Of a stretch of DNA of 64,000 nucleotides, positions 52,356 to 60,202 are shown one piece after another; position 1 is the stretch's first letter, and every line of letters begins with the position of its first letter. The translations under genes and the position numbers were made by a program. The stretch comes from Pseudonocardia humida (GTDB lineage Bacteria; Actinomycetota; Actinomycetes; Mycobacteriales; Pseudonocardiaceae): contig NZ_JAGSOV010000015.1 in NCBI RefSeq assembly GCF_023898865.1, positions 124,001-188,000 on the forward strand, written 5' to 3'. The notes beneath the pieces were generated by a model that did not search any database, was not told the origin of the DNA, and saw only the letters and a list, made by a program, of their open reading frames with translations.

Positions 52356-52457
52356 GATAGCCGGTGTCGACCCCCGATCGACACCGCGGAGTCCCCAGCC
52401 TCCACCGAGACCACCCGAAGACGACGGTCGTAAGGATCAGGTCGAGAAGGGCAGGTC

Positions 52458-53306
52458 TTGGCGCGCCACCGCTCCCCCAGCGGCGCCGAGGCGGATGACC
52501 CCGATCGCACGATGCCCATCCGCGTCGTGCCGGTCCCGGGGGCACACCGCCTTCCGGCGCCACCCGGCGCGGCCTTCCGAGGTCGCGCGATGGTCGCTGC
52601 CGTCGCCGCAGGCGGCGTCGTCGCGGCCGGTCAGACGCTCGCCGCACCGCTGACGGCGGTCTCGGCCGAGCCGATCGCGTCCAGCACGCTGCTGCCGGTC
52701 GCCGAGACGCGACCGGCCCAGGCTCCCCCGATCAACGCCATCGGCGGCGACCAGCTCCCGCTCGACCCGCTGGCGCTGGGCTCGCTCGACGGCACCGCCG
52801 AGCTCGACGTCCAGAACCTGACCAAGGCCGTCGACATCGGCCAGGAGCTGGCCCGCCAGGCCTCCCTGCTCGACGCCGCCCGCGCCGACGGCGCGAAGCA
52901 GGCTTCGCTCGTCGGCAACGAGGTGTACGTCAACCCGACCGAGGGCCGGTTCACCTCGGGCTTCGGCTCCCGGTGGGGCACCACGCACCAGGGCATCGAC
53001 ATCGCGGGCCCGGTCGGCACCCCGATCTACGCGCTCACCGAGGGCGTCGTCGAGGAGGCCGGTCCGGCCAGCGGGTTCGGGCTGTGGGTGGTGCTGCGCC
53101 ACCCCGACGGCACGCAGACCGTGTACGGCCACGTCAACCGGATCTTCGTCGAAGAGGGTCAGCGGGTCGACGCGGGCGAGGAGATCGCCGAGATGGGCAA
53201 CAAGGGCCACTCCACCGGCCCGCACCTGCACTTCGAGGTCTGGGACGAGGACGGCACGAAGCTCAACCCGCTGCCCTGGCTGCAGGACCACGGCATCACC
53301 CCCTGA
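52458..53306 (+). CDS. M23 (LytM-type) peptidoglycan endopeptidase
   Basis: A 282-residue exported cell-wall hydrolase. A signal-anchor segment is at about 45-68 (RAMVAAVAAGGVVAAGQTLA). A linker follows, then the peptidase domain at about 158-280: RFTSGFGSRWGTTHQGIDIA (first zinc His and Asp), VYGHVNRIFVEEGQRVDAGE, EIAEMGNKGHSTGPHLHFEV (HxH zinc and catalytic His). All LytM zinc ligands are present, so it should be active. TTG at 52458 with AAGGGCAGG ahead was chosen; an ATG 18 codons later is an alternative. Its position between the lipase and pcrA equals Rv0950c. A direct-repeat MtrA-like box lies upstream. Confidence 0.92.
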   Translation: MARHRSPSGAEADDPDRTMPIRVVPVPGAHRLPAPPGAAFRGRAMVAAVAAGGVVAAGQTLAAPLTAVSAEPIASSTLLPVAETRPAQAPPINAIGGDQLPLDPLALGSLDGTAELDVQNLTKAVDIGQELARQASLLDAARADGAKQASLVGNEVYVNPTEGRFTSGFGSRWGTTHQGIDIAGPVGTPIYALTEGVVEEAGPASGFGLWVVLRHPDGTQTVYGHVNRIFVEEGQRVDAGEEIAEMGNKGHSTGPHLHFEVWDEDGTKLNPLPWLQDHGITP

Positions 53307-53310
53307 GCGG

Positions 53311-53379
53311 CCCCGTCGAGAACGAAGTCGTTATCGCTTGGACCGGTCCAAAACGACGGTGACTTCGTTCTCGACGGGG
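53311..53379. repeat. GTCGAGAACGAA / TTGGACCGGTCCAA inverted-repeat element, copy 2
   Basis: Perfect 19-bp outer arms (53311-53329 and 53361-53379) enclose the central palindrome TTGGACCGGTCCAA (53338-53351). It fills almost exactly the gap between the convergent ends of the M23 gene (53306) and pcrA (53381), so it can terminate both. It shares outer-arm and centre sequence with 44613-44673. Confidence 0.75.
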
Positions 53380-53380
53380 G

Positions 53381-55753
53381 TCAGAGCTTCTGCATCGGCA
53401 CCCCGGCGATCAGCATCAGCCGCACCGTGCCCGCGCTGCCGAAGTCGATCGTCGCGGTGGCCCGCACGCCCATGCCGTCGGTGGCCACGACCGTGCCCAG
53501 GCCGTACTTGTCGTGGTTGACGCGGTCGCCGACCTCGACGCTCAGCGTCTGCCGGAGGCCGGCCTCGGGGGCGCGCCAGTCGCCGCGGTCGGCGGTCGCG
53601 GACCGGCGGCCGAAGCCGAAGCGGCCGACCGGGGCCGAGCGCTTGGGCTCGGCGCGGCGCCACTCGACCAGCTCGTCGGGGACCTCGGCCAGGAACCGGG
53701 AGGCCGGGTTGGCGTTGGGCTGACCGAACGTCGAGCGCATCATCGCCCGGGACAGGTACAGCCGGTGCTGGGCGCGGGTGATGCCGACGTAGGCCAGGCG
53801 GCGCTCCTCGGCCAGCTCGGCCGGGTCGCCCATGGCGCGCATGTGCGGGAAGACGCCGTCCTCCCAGCCGGTGAGGAACACGACCGGGAACTCCAGGCCC
53901 TTGGCCGTGTGCAGGGTCATCAGGGTGACCATGCCCTCGTCGTTGTCCGGGATCGAGTCGGCGTCGGCGACCAGGGCCACGCGCTCCAGGAACGCGGCCA
54001 GCGAGCCCGGCTCGGGCACCCCCGGGTCGACCTCCGGCGCGTCCTCGGGGAACTCGGGCTCGACGGCCAGGTCGGCGACGGCGGCGTCGCCGGCGAACTC
54101 GCGGGCCACCGTGACCAGCTCGGCCAGGTTGTCCAGGCGGGAGCCGTCCTGCGGGTCCTCGCTGGCCTCCAGCTCGGCGGTGTAGCCGGTGCGCGCGTAG
54201 ATCGCCTCCAGCAGCTCGGCGGCCGACTCGCCCTTCTCGGCCAGCTCGGTGAGGCCGTCGAGGATGTCGACGAAGGAGGCGATGCAGCGGGCGGAGCGGG
54301 TGACCAGGCCGGGGATGCGGTCGGGTCGCTCGGCGGCCACCCGCAGGCCCTGCGCGAACGAGATGCGCTCGCGGTCGGCGTAGGTGGCCACCAGCTCCTC
54401 GGCGCGCTCGCCGATGCCCCGCTTGGGCACGTTGAGGATGCGGCGCAGGCTGACCGTGTCCTCGGGGTTGGACAGCACCCGCAGGTAGGCCAGCGCATCG
54501 CGGACCTCCTTGCGCTCGTAGAACCGCACCCCGCCGACGACCTTGTACGGCAGGCCGACGCGCATGAACACGTCCTCGAAGACGCGGGACTGGCTGTTGG
54601 TGCGGTAGAAGACGGCGACGTCGGAGTTGCGGACCTCGCCCGAGTCGACCAGGCGGTCGATCTCCTGGGCCACGAACGCGGCCTCGTCGTGCTCGTTGTC
54701 GGCGACGTAGCCGACGACCTTCTCGCCGTCGCCCTGGTCGGACCAGAGGCGCTTGTCGCGCCGGTCGGGGTTGCGGGCGATGACCGTGTTGGCCGCGGAG
54801 AGGATGGTCTGGGTGGAGCGGTAGTTCTGCTCCAGCAGGATCGTGCGGGCGCTGGGGAAGTCCTGCTCGAACTCGACGATGTTGCGGATGTTGGCGCCGC
54901 GGAAGGCGTAGATGGACTGGTCCGAGTCGCCCACGACGCACAGCTCGCCGGGCGCGACGCCCTCGTCCGCGGGCGCCACCAGCTCCCGGACCAGCACGTA
55001 CTGCGCGTGGTTGGTGTCCTGGTACTCGTCGACCATGACGTGGCGGAAGCGGCGCCGGTAGTACTCGGCGACGGCGGGCAGCCGCTGCAGCAGCGCCACC
55101 GTCTCCATGATCAGGTCGTCGAAGTCGAAGGCGTTTGCCGTGCGCAGGCGGGCCTGGTAGACGCCGTAGACGTCGGCGATCCGGCGCTCGTAGTCGTTCG
55201 TGGCGCGGGCGAGGGCGTCGTCCGGGCCGATCAGCTCGTTCTTCAGGTTCGAGATCTGCGCCGCGATCGCGCGCGGGGCGAACTTCTTGGGGTCGAGCTC
55301 CAGGTCGCGGGCGACCAGCCCCACCAGACGGCGGGTGTCGTCGGCGTCGTAGACCGAGAACGCGCTCCGCACCCCGAGGTGCTTGGCCTCGCGGCGCAGG
55401 ATGCGCACGCACATCGAGTGGAAGGTCGACACCCACATCGCCGCGGACCGGCGCCCGACCAGCGCGTCGACCCGCTCCTTCATCTCGGCCGCGGCCTTGT
55501 TGGTGAAGGTGATCGACATGATCTCGCCGGGGTGCACCCCGCGCTCGGCCAGCAGCCAGGCGATCCGGTGGGTGAGCACGCGGGTCTTCCCGGAGCCGGC
55601 CCCGGCCACGATGAGCAGCGGCGAGCCGGCGTGCACCACCGCCTCGCGCTGACGCGGGTTGAGCCCTTCGAGCAGCGCGGCACCACGCTCGGTGCGGGGC
55701 GTGCCGGGCTTGGCGGAGGGGTTCGCGGTGGGTAGTTCGAACAGCGCGCTCAT
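53381..55753 (-). CDS. pcrA: ATP-dependent DNA helicase PcrA/UvrD1
   Basis: A 790-residue superfamily 1 helicase acting in repair and replication-conflict resolution. Motifs in order: LNPRQREAVVH (Q), LIVAGAGSGKTRVLTHRIAW (I), VSTFHSMCVRILRREAK (Ia), HVMVDEYQDTNHAQYVLVRE (II), VVGDSDQSIYAFRGANIRNI (III), LLEQNYRSTQTILSAAN (IV), VTLMTLHTAKGLEFPVVFLT (V) and RRLAYVGITRAQHRLYLSRA (VI). The C-terminal Tudor-like RNA-polymerase-interaction region is VGDRVNHDKYGLGTVVATDG. ATG at 55753 is preferred over an upstream in-frame start, as TATCGT ends 9 nt ahead of it. Divergent from the chorismate mutase leader, as in M. tuberculosis (Rv0949/Rv0948c). Confidence 0.97.
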   Translation of the reverse strand: MSALFELPTANPSAKPGTPRTERGAALLEGLNPRQREAVVHAGSPLLIVAGAGSGKTRVLTHRIAWLLAERGVHPGEIMSITFTNKAAAEMKERVDALVGRRSAAMWVSTFHSMCVRILRREAKHLGVRSAFSVYDADDTRRLVGLVARDLELDPKKFAPRAIAAQISNLKNELIGPDDALARATNDYERRIADVYGVYQARLRTANAFDFDDLIMETVALLQRLPAVAEYYRRRFRHVMVDEYQDTNHAQYVLVRELVAPADEGVAPGELCVVGDSDQSIYAFRGANIRNIVEFEQDFPSARTILLEQNYRSTQTILSAANTVIARNPDRRDKRLWSDQGDGEKVVGYVADNEHDEAAFVAQEIDRLVDSGEVRNSDVAVFYRTNSQSRVFEDVFMRVGLPYKVVGGVRFYERKEVRDALAYLRVLSNPEDTVSLRRILNVPKRGIGERAEELVATYADRERISFAQGLRVAAERPDRIPGLVTRSARCIASFVDILDGLTELAEKGESAAELLEAIYARTGYTAELEASEDPQDGSRLDNLAELVTVAREFAGDAAVADLAVEPEFPEDAPEVDPGVPEPGSLAAFLERVALVADADSIPDNDEGMVTLMTLHTAKGLEFPVVFLTGWEDGVFPHMRAMGDPAELAEERRLAYVGITRAQHRLYLSRAMMRSTFGQPNANPASRFLAEVPDELVEWRRAEPKRSAPVGRFGFGRRSATADRGDWRAPEAGLRQTLSVEVGDRVNHDKYGLGTVVATDGMGVRATATIDFGSAGTVRLMLIAGVPMQKL

Positions 55754-55811
55754 CGTGTTCGAACGATACCGCTGCTGCCCGACGCCGCTCCGCTGTGGCA
55801 CACTGACCGGC

Positions 55812-55874
55812 GTGCCGCTGATCAGCAGCCGATTTTTCTACGGGTACCGGACACCGGTGCCCGTGGCCTGCTGA
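55812..55874 (+). CDS. aromatic leader peptide upstream of chorismate mutase
   Basis: A 20-codon ORF encoding MPLISSRFFYGYRTPVPVAC, with four Phe/Tyr codons within five (Phe-Phe-Tyr-Gly-Tyr at residues 8-12). Chorismate mutase, the first step from chorismate to Phe and Tyr, begins 86 nt later. A long hairpin lies between (55887-55916). CACACT ends exactly 7 nt before the GTG, so the transcript may start at this codon. TTT for Phe-8 is rare in this genome style. The layout is that of a pheA-type attenuator in which starvation for charged Phe- or Tyr-tRNA stalls the ribosome. It is inferred from sequence alone. Confidence 0.65.
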   Translation: MPLISSRFFYGYRTPVPVAC

Positions 55875-55886
55875 CCAGCCCCCACG

Positions 55887-55916
55887 ACGCCCCGGAGTCC
55901 AGCGGACCCGGGGCGT
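55887..55916 (+). terminator. attenuator hairpin before chorismate mutase
   Basis: ACGCCCCGG (55887-55895) pairs with CCGGGGCGT (55908-55916), and inside it GTCC (55897-55900) pairs with GGAC (55904-55907) with a 3-nt loop and one bulged A. This gives 13 base pairs, starting 12 nt after the leader stop. A competing stem, CGTGG (55862-55866) with CCACG (55882-55886), overlaps the end of the leader. No long U tract follows (TTCTCGCG). Confidence 0.6.
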
Positions 55917-55960
55917 TCTCGCGTCAGGGGCCCGCGGATCCCGCCGACCAGGAGGAGACC

Positions 55961-56284
55961 GTGACCGTGACCGCAGGCGACACCCCCGCCGCTTCCCCGT
56001 CCCCCGCCGACGCAGCCGAGCCGCCCCCGATCGACCCGCCCGAGGTGATCGACGAGCTCCGGCTGGAGATCGACCGCCTCGACCGGGAGATCCTGCACCT
56101 GGTCAAACGCCGCAGCGAGGTCTCGCAGCGGATCGGTCGCGCCCGGATGGCCGCCGGCGGGCCGCGGATCGTCTACAACCGGGAGATGGCCGTGCTGGCC
56201 CGGTTCCGCGAGCTCGGCCCGGACGGCCGGTCGCTGGGCATGTTGCTGCTGCGGCTGGGCCGCGGGCGCCTCGGCGGCCACTGA
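55961..56284 (+). CDS. AroQ-class chorismate mutase
   Basis: A 107-residue chorismate mutase, converting chorismate to prephenate for Phe/Tyr synthesis. The helical AroQ core is VIDELRLEIDRLDREILHLV (catalytic Arg near 35), KRRSEVSQRIGRARMAAGGP, RIVYNREMAVLARFRELGPD and LGMLLLRLGRGRLGGH. This short type equals Rv0948c of M. tuberculosis, which needs the DAHP synthase AroG as partner for full activity (family knowledge). The first 27 residues are a Pro/Ala-rich extension. GTG at 55961 has AGGAGG at 55950-55955. It is probably controlled by the upstream leader peptide and hairpin. Confidence 0.93.
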   Translation: MTVTAGDTPAASPSPADAAEPPPIDPPEVIDELRLEIDRLDREILHLVKRRSEVSQRIGRARMAAGGPRIVYNREMAVLARFRELGPDGRSLGMLLLRLGRGRLGGH

Positions 56285-56369
56285 CCCGTCGACCGGGGGC
56301 GTCGAGTCGTGTCCGGGCCGTTGTCCCGCTCACCCACCTCCGGGCCGCTGTCGTGGCACTCTGGAGGGC

Positions 56370-56687
56370 ATGGGAGCTGCGGTCGGCGTCATCGCCTTCG
56401 TCATCGCGCTGGTCGGCCTGGTCGCGGCGCTGGGGCACGTCGGGTACCTGGCCATGCTCAACAGCGCGGCCCGCAAGCGCGGGGCGTCGGGCCAGTACGC
56501 CATCGACTACGTCGGTGGCCGGTGGAAGGTCGCCGGGATCACCTCGGCCGTCGCGGCCTTCGGCCTGCTGCTGACCAGCGGCGGGCTGGCCCCCGACGTC
56601 CTCGGCATGATCATCAGCGGGGGTGCGGGCGTGGTCGCCCAGCAGCAGCTGGAGTCCACCCGCAAGAAGTTCCGCGGCGAGGCCTGA
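56370..56687 (+). CDS. hypothetical small membrane protein
   Basis: A 105-residue protein with two hydrophobic segments (about 4-30, GVIAFVIALVGLVAALGHVG, and about 54-90) and a short basic C-terminus (LESTRKKFRGEA). No family is recognised. The start is ATG at 56370. CACTCT ends 7 nt ahead, which again fits a leaderless start, while the GGAGGG in between is too close to serve as a ribosome site. It lies between chorismate mutase and the PIG-L gene on the same strand, 85 and 52 bp away. Confidence 0.6.
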   Translation: MGAAVGVIAFVIALVGLVAALGHVGYLAMLNSAARKRGASGQYAIDYVGGRWKVAGITSAVAAFGLLLTSGGLAPDVLGMIISGGAGVVAQQQLESTRKKFRGEA

Positions 56688-56739
56688 GCCGCACCCCGCG
56701 GACCCGGCCGGGCCCGCCCGCGCGCCGTAGAGTGCGCCG

Positions 56740-57495
56740 GTGAGCGATCTTGCCGTGCAGCCGGTGCCCCGCCGGGCCACCGTCCGCGACGACGTCGAGC
56801 GCGTCCTCGTCGTCACCGCCCACCCCGACGACGTCGACTTCGGGGCCGCGGGCACCGTCGCCACCTGGACCGCGGCCGGCATCGAGGTGGCGTACTGCAT
56901 CTGCACCTCGGGCGACGCCGGTGGCTTCGACGACACCCCGCGCGAGCGGATGGCCCCGCTCCGCGAGGCCGAGCAGGTCGCCGCCGCGGCCGTGCTGGGT
57001 GTCTCCGACGTGCGCTTCCTCGGCTACCCGGACGGCCGCCTCGTGCCGAGCATCGAGCTGCGCCGCGACATCAGCCGGGAGATCCGCCGGTTCCGCCCGC
57101 AGCGCGTGCTGACCCAGTCGCCGGAGATCTTCTGGCGCCGGTTGGGCGCCTCGCACCCCGACCACCGGGCCGCGGGCGAGGCCGCGCTGGCCGCCGTCTA
57201 CCCCGACGCGCGCAACCCGTTCGCGCACCCCGAACTGCTCGCCGAGGGCATGCAGGCGTGGACGGTGCCGGAGCTGTGGATGATGGGCGCGCCCGAGGAG
57301 CGCCAGGACCACGCCGTCGACATCACCGCGACGGTGGAGCGCAAGCTGGCCGCGCTGGGCGAGCACGTCTCGCAGACCGCGCACCGCTCCGACATCGGCG
57401 ACTGGGTGCGTGCGCTGAGCGGCGGGGTGGCCCGGCGGTTCGGGTTGCCCGCGGGTCACCTGGCCGAGGCGTTCCAGGTCGTGGCGATCGAGTGA
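56740..57495 (+). CDS. PIG-L/LmbE family zinc deacetylase
   Basis: A 251-residue PIG-L family N-deacetylase. The zinc and catalytic motif AHPDDVDFGAAGTVATWTAA is at about 27-46 (His-Pro-Asp-Asp), GDAGGFDDTPRERMAPLREA follows, and the third zinc His is in GASHPDHRAAGEAAL (near 131). The family includes MshB and Mca of mycothiol metabolism and BshB; this protein has the general fold but I cannot assign it to either. It starts with GTG at 56740, with TAGAGT ending 6 nt ahead, so it is probably leaderless. It is not obviously in an operon with the following paralogous membrane proteins. Confidence 0.88.
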   Translation: MSDLAVQPVPRRATVRDDVERVLVVTAHPDDVDFGAAGTVATWTAAGIEVAYCICTSGDAGGFDDTPRERMAPLREAEQVAAAAVLGVSDVRFLGYPDGRLVPSIELRRDISREIRRFRPQRVLTQSPEIFWRRLGASHPDHRAAGEAALAAVYPDARNPFAHPELLAEGMQAWTVPELWMMGAPEERQDHAVDITATVERKLAALGEHVSQTAHRSDIGDWVRALSGGVARRFGLPAGHLAEAFQVVAIE

Positions 57496-57635
57496 ACGGG
57501 TGATCGGCCGGTACGGGCAGTGAGACCGACTGCGATCATCGAGTGGAGCCACCCGAACGGCCGCCCAGGAGTTGGTCCGGGCGGGTGCCGGTCCGGTAGA
57601 CAACCCCGGTCGGCACGGCTGAGGGGGCATGCACT

Positions 57636-58403
57636 GTGGTTCGGACACGGTCGACCGGTGGAGCCGACGGGCCCGTATCGGTGGCCGATCTGCTCAGCCG
57701 GCACGGGCACGTCCTGCGGGACGACCCGGAGGTCGCGAAGTCCACGAAGGTCGAGAAGGCAGCGGAGGCCGCCGACGGCACCGGGCCGCGCGCGTTCCCG
57801 GCGCGCTGGCGCCGGACGCTGATCGTCGTCGGGTGCGTGGTCGTCGCGGGCTCGGTGCTCGGCGGCGCGGTGGCCGTCGGCAACGCGGGGTACGACGCGC
57901 CGCTCGGACCGGTCCCCGGCGGCCTGCTGGACCAGCTGACCCGCGGTTCGACCGGCGTCGACGGCGGCACCCCGCCGACCGCGCACGTCCTGCCGCAGGA
58001 CGTGGCCGGCCGGCAGGCGCCCGGCATGCCGCTGCCCCGCACGGCGGGCGTCGCCCCGGCGGCCGGCGTGGTGCCCGCCCCACGGGCCCCGGGTCCCGCC
58101 GAGCGGACCCCGGCACCGGTCGTCGCGCCGCCCCCGGTCGCCGGCGGCGTCGCCCCCACCGACCGCGCCGGAGAACGCACCGCCCCCGCGCCGGCGGTCG
58201 GGCCCGCGGTCGCCCCCGAGGAGCCGGAGCGTGACACCCGCTCCGAGGCGCCCGCGCCGGACGCGGTCGACCCCGCACCCGCCGCGCCGGAGACGGCCGC
58301 GCCTGCGCCCGCGCCCGCCGAGCCGTCCGGTTCGGGTGGCGGCGCGATCGGCGGCCTGCTGGGCGGCGTCACCGACACCGTCGGCGGACTGCTCGGAGGC
58401 TGA
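57636..58403 (+). CDS. single-pass Pro/Ala-rich protein with SVADLL motif (paralogue 1)
   Basis: A 255-residue protein of no assigned family. A short conserved N-terminal motif PVSVADLLSRHGHVLR (about 12-27) is followed by an amphipathic region and one membrane helix preceded by Arg (RWRRTLIVVGCVVVAGSVLG, about 57-76). The extracytoplasmic tail is Pro/Ala/Glu-rich with no cysteines and ends in a Gly-rich GGAIGGLLGGVTDTVGGLLG. The following gene has the same plan, so the two are tandem paralogues. GTG at 57636 has GAGGGGG eight bases ahead. A wall-spanning or anchoring role is conceivable but unproven. Confidence 0.65.
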   Translation: MVRTRSTGGADGPVSVADLLSRHGHVLRDDPEVAKSTKVEKAAEAADGTGPRAFPARWRRTLIVVGCVVVAGSVLGGAVAVGNAGYDAPLGPVPGGLLDQLTRGSTGVDGGTPPTAHVLPQDVAGRQAPGMPLPRTAGVAPAAGVVPAPRAPGPAERTPAPVVAPPPVAGGVAPTDRAGERTAPAPAVGPAVAPEEPERDTRSEAPAPDAVDPAPAAPETAAPAPAPAEPSGSGGGAIGGLLGGVTDTVGGLLGG

Positions 58404-58582
58404 GCCCCGCCTTCCTCCCCTCGTGGCCGATCTGTCACGGCACGTAGTCGGCATGAGCCGCACCGTGGTCGTGGATCGTCCGAACGGGCCAGCGGATGAT
58501 CGCCCGGCACAACGCTGCGCGCACACCTTGCGATCATCGGTCGAACCCGTGGACGACCGACGACGACTGGGGGACGCGAGCT

Positions 58583-59467
58583 GTGGCTACCACGCCGCCG
58601 ACCGACGACCAGGGCGGTCCCGACCCGGGGCCCGAGGGCCCGGCCACCGAGCTCGACGGTGCCGCCGTCGCGCCGGACGACCCCGCCGCCGGCTCCACGG
58701 CCGACGGGGACGACGACCTGGACGACGACCTCCGGGACGACCTCGACGACGACCTCGACGACGACGGGGACGACGACCTCGACGAGGAGCCGGAGAGCCC
58801 GGCCACGCCCATCTCGGTGGCCGACCTCCTGCGCCGCGAGGGCTACGACCCCGACCCCGACCTGGAGTGGGAGGCCGAGCCGGCGCGCGAGGAGCCGCCG
58901 ACCGATGTCATCGCGTCCGGGCCGAGCCGCTGGCGGCGGGTCCTGGTCGGCGCGGGCAGCGCGCTCGCGCTGGGCTCGGTCGCCGCCGCCGCGGTACTGC
59001 TGCTGGGCACGGCGGGCGACGACGCCCCGCCGCCGCCCGCGGAGCCCCGCCCGGGCACCGCCGCCCCGCACCTCGCGCCGCTGCCCTCGACGTCCGGCCC
59101 GGCCGCGCCGACGTCGGAGCCCGCCGACGAGGAGCCGCCCGCGGCGCCCGCCGCCGTCCTGGCCCCGGTGCTCGTGCAGGTGCCTGCGGACCCGGACCCC
59201 GTGGTCCCGCCGCCCGCCGAGGACACCGCGCAGCCCTCCGACGACGACGCCGAGGAGCCAGCGGACTCCGGCGACGACCCGAGCGGCGACGACCAGGAGC
59301 GCAGCGGCAGCTCCGCCGAGGGCGACGCCGACGACGACTCCGCCGAGGAGCCTGCGGACGACCCCGCCGACGACGACGAGAGCACGACGCCGCCGCGGCG
59401 CCCGTCGGGCAACCCCCTCACCGACATCGTCGACGGGCTGGGCGGCGCGCTCGGCCCGAACCGCTAG
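58583..59467 (+). CDS. single-pass Asp-rich protein with SVADLL motif (paralogue 2)
   Basis: A 294-residue protein. The N-terminal cytoplasmic part has a run of about 30 residues that is more than half Asp (DDDLDDDLRDDLDDDLDDDG, about 34-58). The shared motif PISVADLLRREGYDPDPDLE follows (about 75-94). One membrane helix comes next (RWRRVLVGAGSALALGSVAA). The external Pro/Ala/Asp/Glu-rich tail of about 140 residues ends GNPLTDIVDGLGGALGPN. Paralogue 1 (57636) has the same motif, helix entry and Gly-rich end but no Asp run. GTG at 58583 was preferred over an ATG 29 codons upstream, whose extra residues lack similarity to paralogue 1. Function unknown. Confidence 0.65.
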   Translation: MATTPPTDDQGGPDPGPEGPATELDGAAVAPDDPAAGSTADGDDDLDDDLRDDLDDDLDDDGDDDLDEEPESPATPISVADLLRREGYDPDPDLEWEAEPAREEPPTDVIASGPSRWRRVLVGAGSALALGSVAAAAVLLLGTAGDDAPPPPAEPRPGTAAPHLAPLPSTSGPAAPTSEPADEEPPAAPAAVLAPVLVQVPADPDPVVPPPAEDTAQPSDDDAEEPADSGDDPSGDDQERSGSSAEGDADDDSAEEPADDPADDDESTTPPRRPSGNPLTDIVDGLGGALGPNR

Positions 59468-59515
59468 CCGGGACGGTCGAGAGCGGGCGCGGACTCCGCT
59501 CTCGACCGGGGGCCG

Positions 59516-60202
59516 TCAGACCAGGCGGCGGTCCGACGCCCAGCGCGACAGCTCGTACCGGTTCGACAGCTGCGTCTTGCGCAGCACGCTCGACACGTGC
59601 GTCTCCACCGTCTTCACCGAGATGAACAGCTCGCCGGCGATCTCCTTGTACGCGTAACCGCGCGCCAGCAGCCGCAGCACGTCGCGCTCGCGGCGGGTCA
59701 GCATGTCCAGGTCCGGGTCGCCGGGCGGCGCCGCGCCGGGGCGGTCGGAGAACACGTCGAGCACGAAGCCGGCCAGCCGCGGGGAGAACACCGCGTCGCC
59801 GCCGTGCACCCGGCGGACCGCGTCGGCCAGGTCGCGCCCGGAGATCGTCTTGGTGATGTAGCCGCGCGCGCCCGCCCGGATCACCGCGATCACGTCCTCG
59901 GCGGCGTCGGACACGCTCAGCGCCAGGAACACCACGTCGGGCAGCTCCGGGCGCAGCCTGCGCAGCACCTCGGCGCCGCCGCCGTCGGGCATGTGCACGT
60001 CGAGCAGGACGACGTCGGGCTTGATGTGGCGGATCGCGGCGACGGCCTCGTCGACCGAGCCCGCCTCCCCGACCACCTGCACGTCCGGGACGCCGCGGTC
60101 GAGCTCGGCCCGCACGCCCGAGCGGAAGAGCCCGTGGTCGTCGACCAGGAAGACCCTGATGGGGCCGGTCGGCGCCCCGGTCGGTTCGGTCGTCTCCGTC
60201 AC
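59516..60202 (-). CDS. NarL/LuxR-type response regulator
   Basis: A 228-residue regulator. Receiver domain: VFLVDDHGLFRSGVRAELDR (acidic pocket), phospho-acceptor Asp in PDVVLLDVHMPDGGGAEVLR (near residue 69), switch Ser in FLALSVSDAAEDV, Lys in GYITKTISGRDLADAV. The LuxR DNA-binding domain is LTRRERDVLRLLARGYAYKE then FISVKTVETHVSSVLRKTQL. It starts with GTG at 60202, overlapping the stop of the PspC-kinase gene by 4 bp. The two thus form a coupled pair, divergent from the LiaF-like PspC gene at 61625. Confidence 0.92.
   Translation of the reverse strand: MTETTEPTGAPTGPIRVFLVDDHGLFRSGVRAELDRGVPDVQVVGEAGSVDEAVAAIRHIKPDVVLLDVHMPDGGGAEVLRRLRPELPDVVFLALSVSDAAEDVIAVIRAGARGYITKTISGRDLADAVRRVHGGDAVFSPRLAGFVLDVFSDRPGAAPPGDPDLDMLTRRERDVLRLLARGYAYKEIAGELFISVKTVETHVSSVLRKTQLSNRYELSRWASDRRLV

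Noticed and set aside
52261..52457. A cyclic-di-AMP (ydaO) riboswitch before the M23 peptidase, as often found upstream of actinobacterial wall hydrolases
   Set aside because: The conserved ydaO blocks (such as GGGGTGAA) are not recognisable in this interval.
55735..55764. Two GTTCGAAC palindromes 22 bp apart at the pcrA start as possible SOS control
   Set aside because: The LexA box needs GAAC-N4-GTTC order. Here each half is inverted (GTTCGAAC), so it does not match, although the duplication itself may bind another protein.
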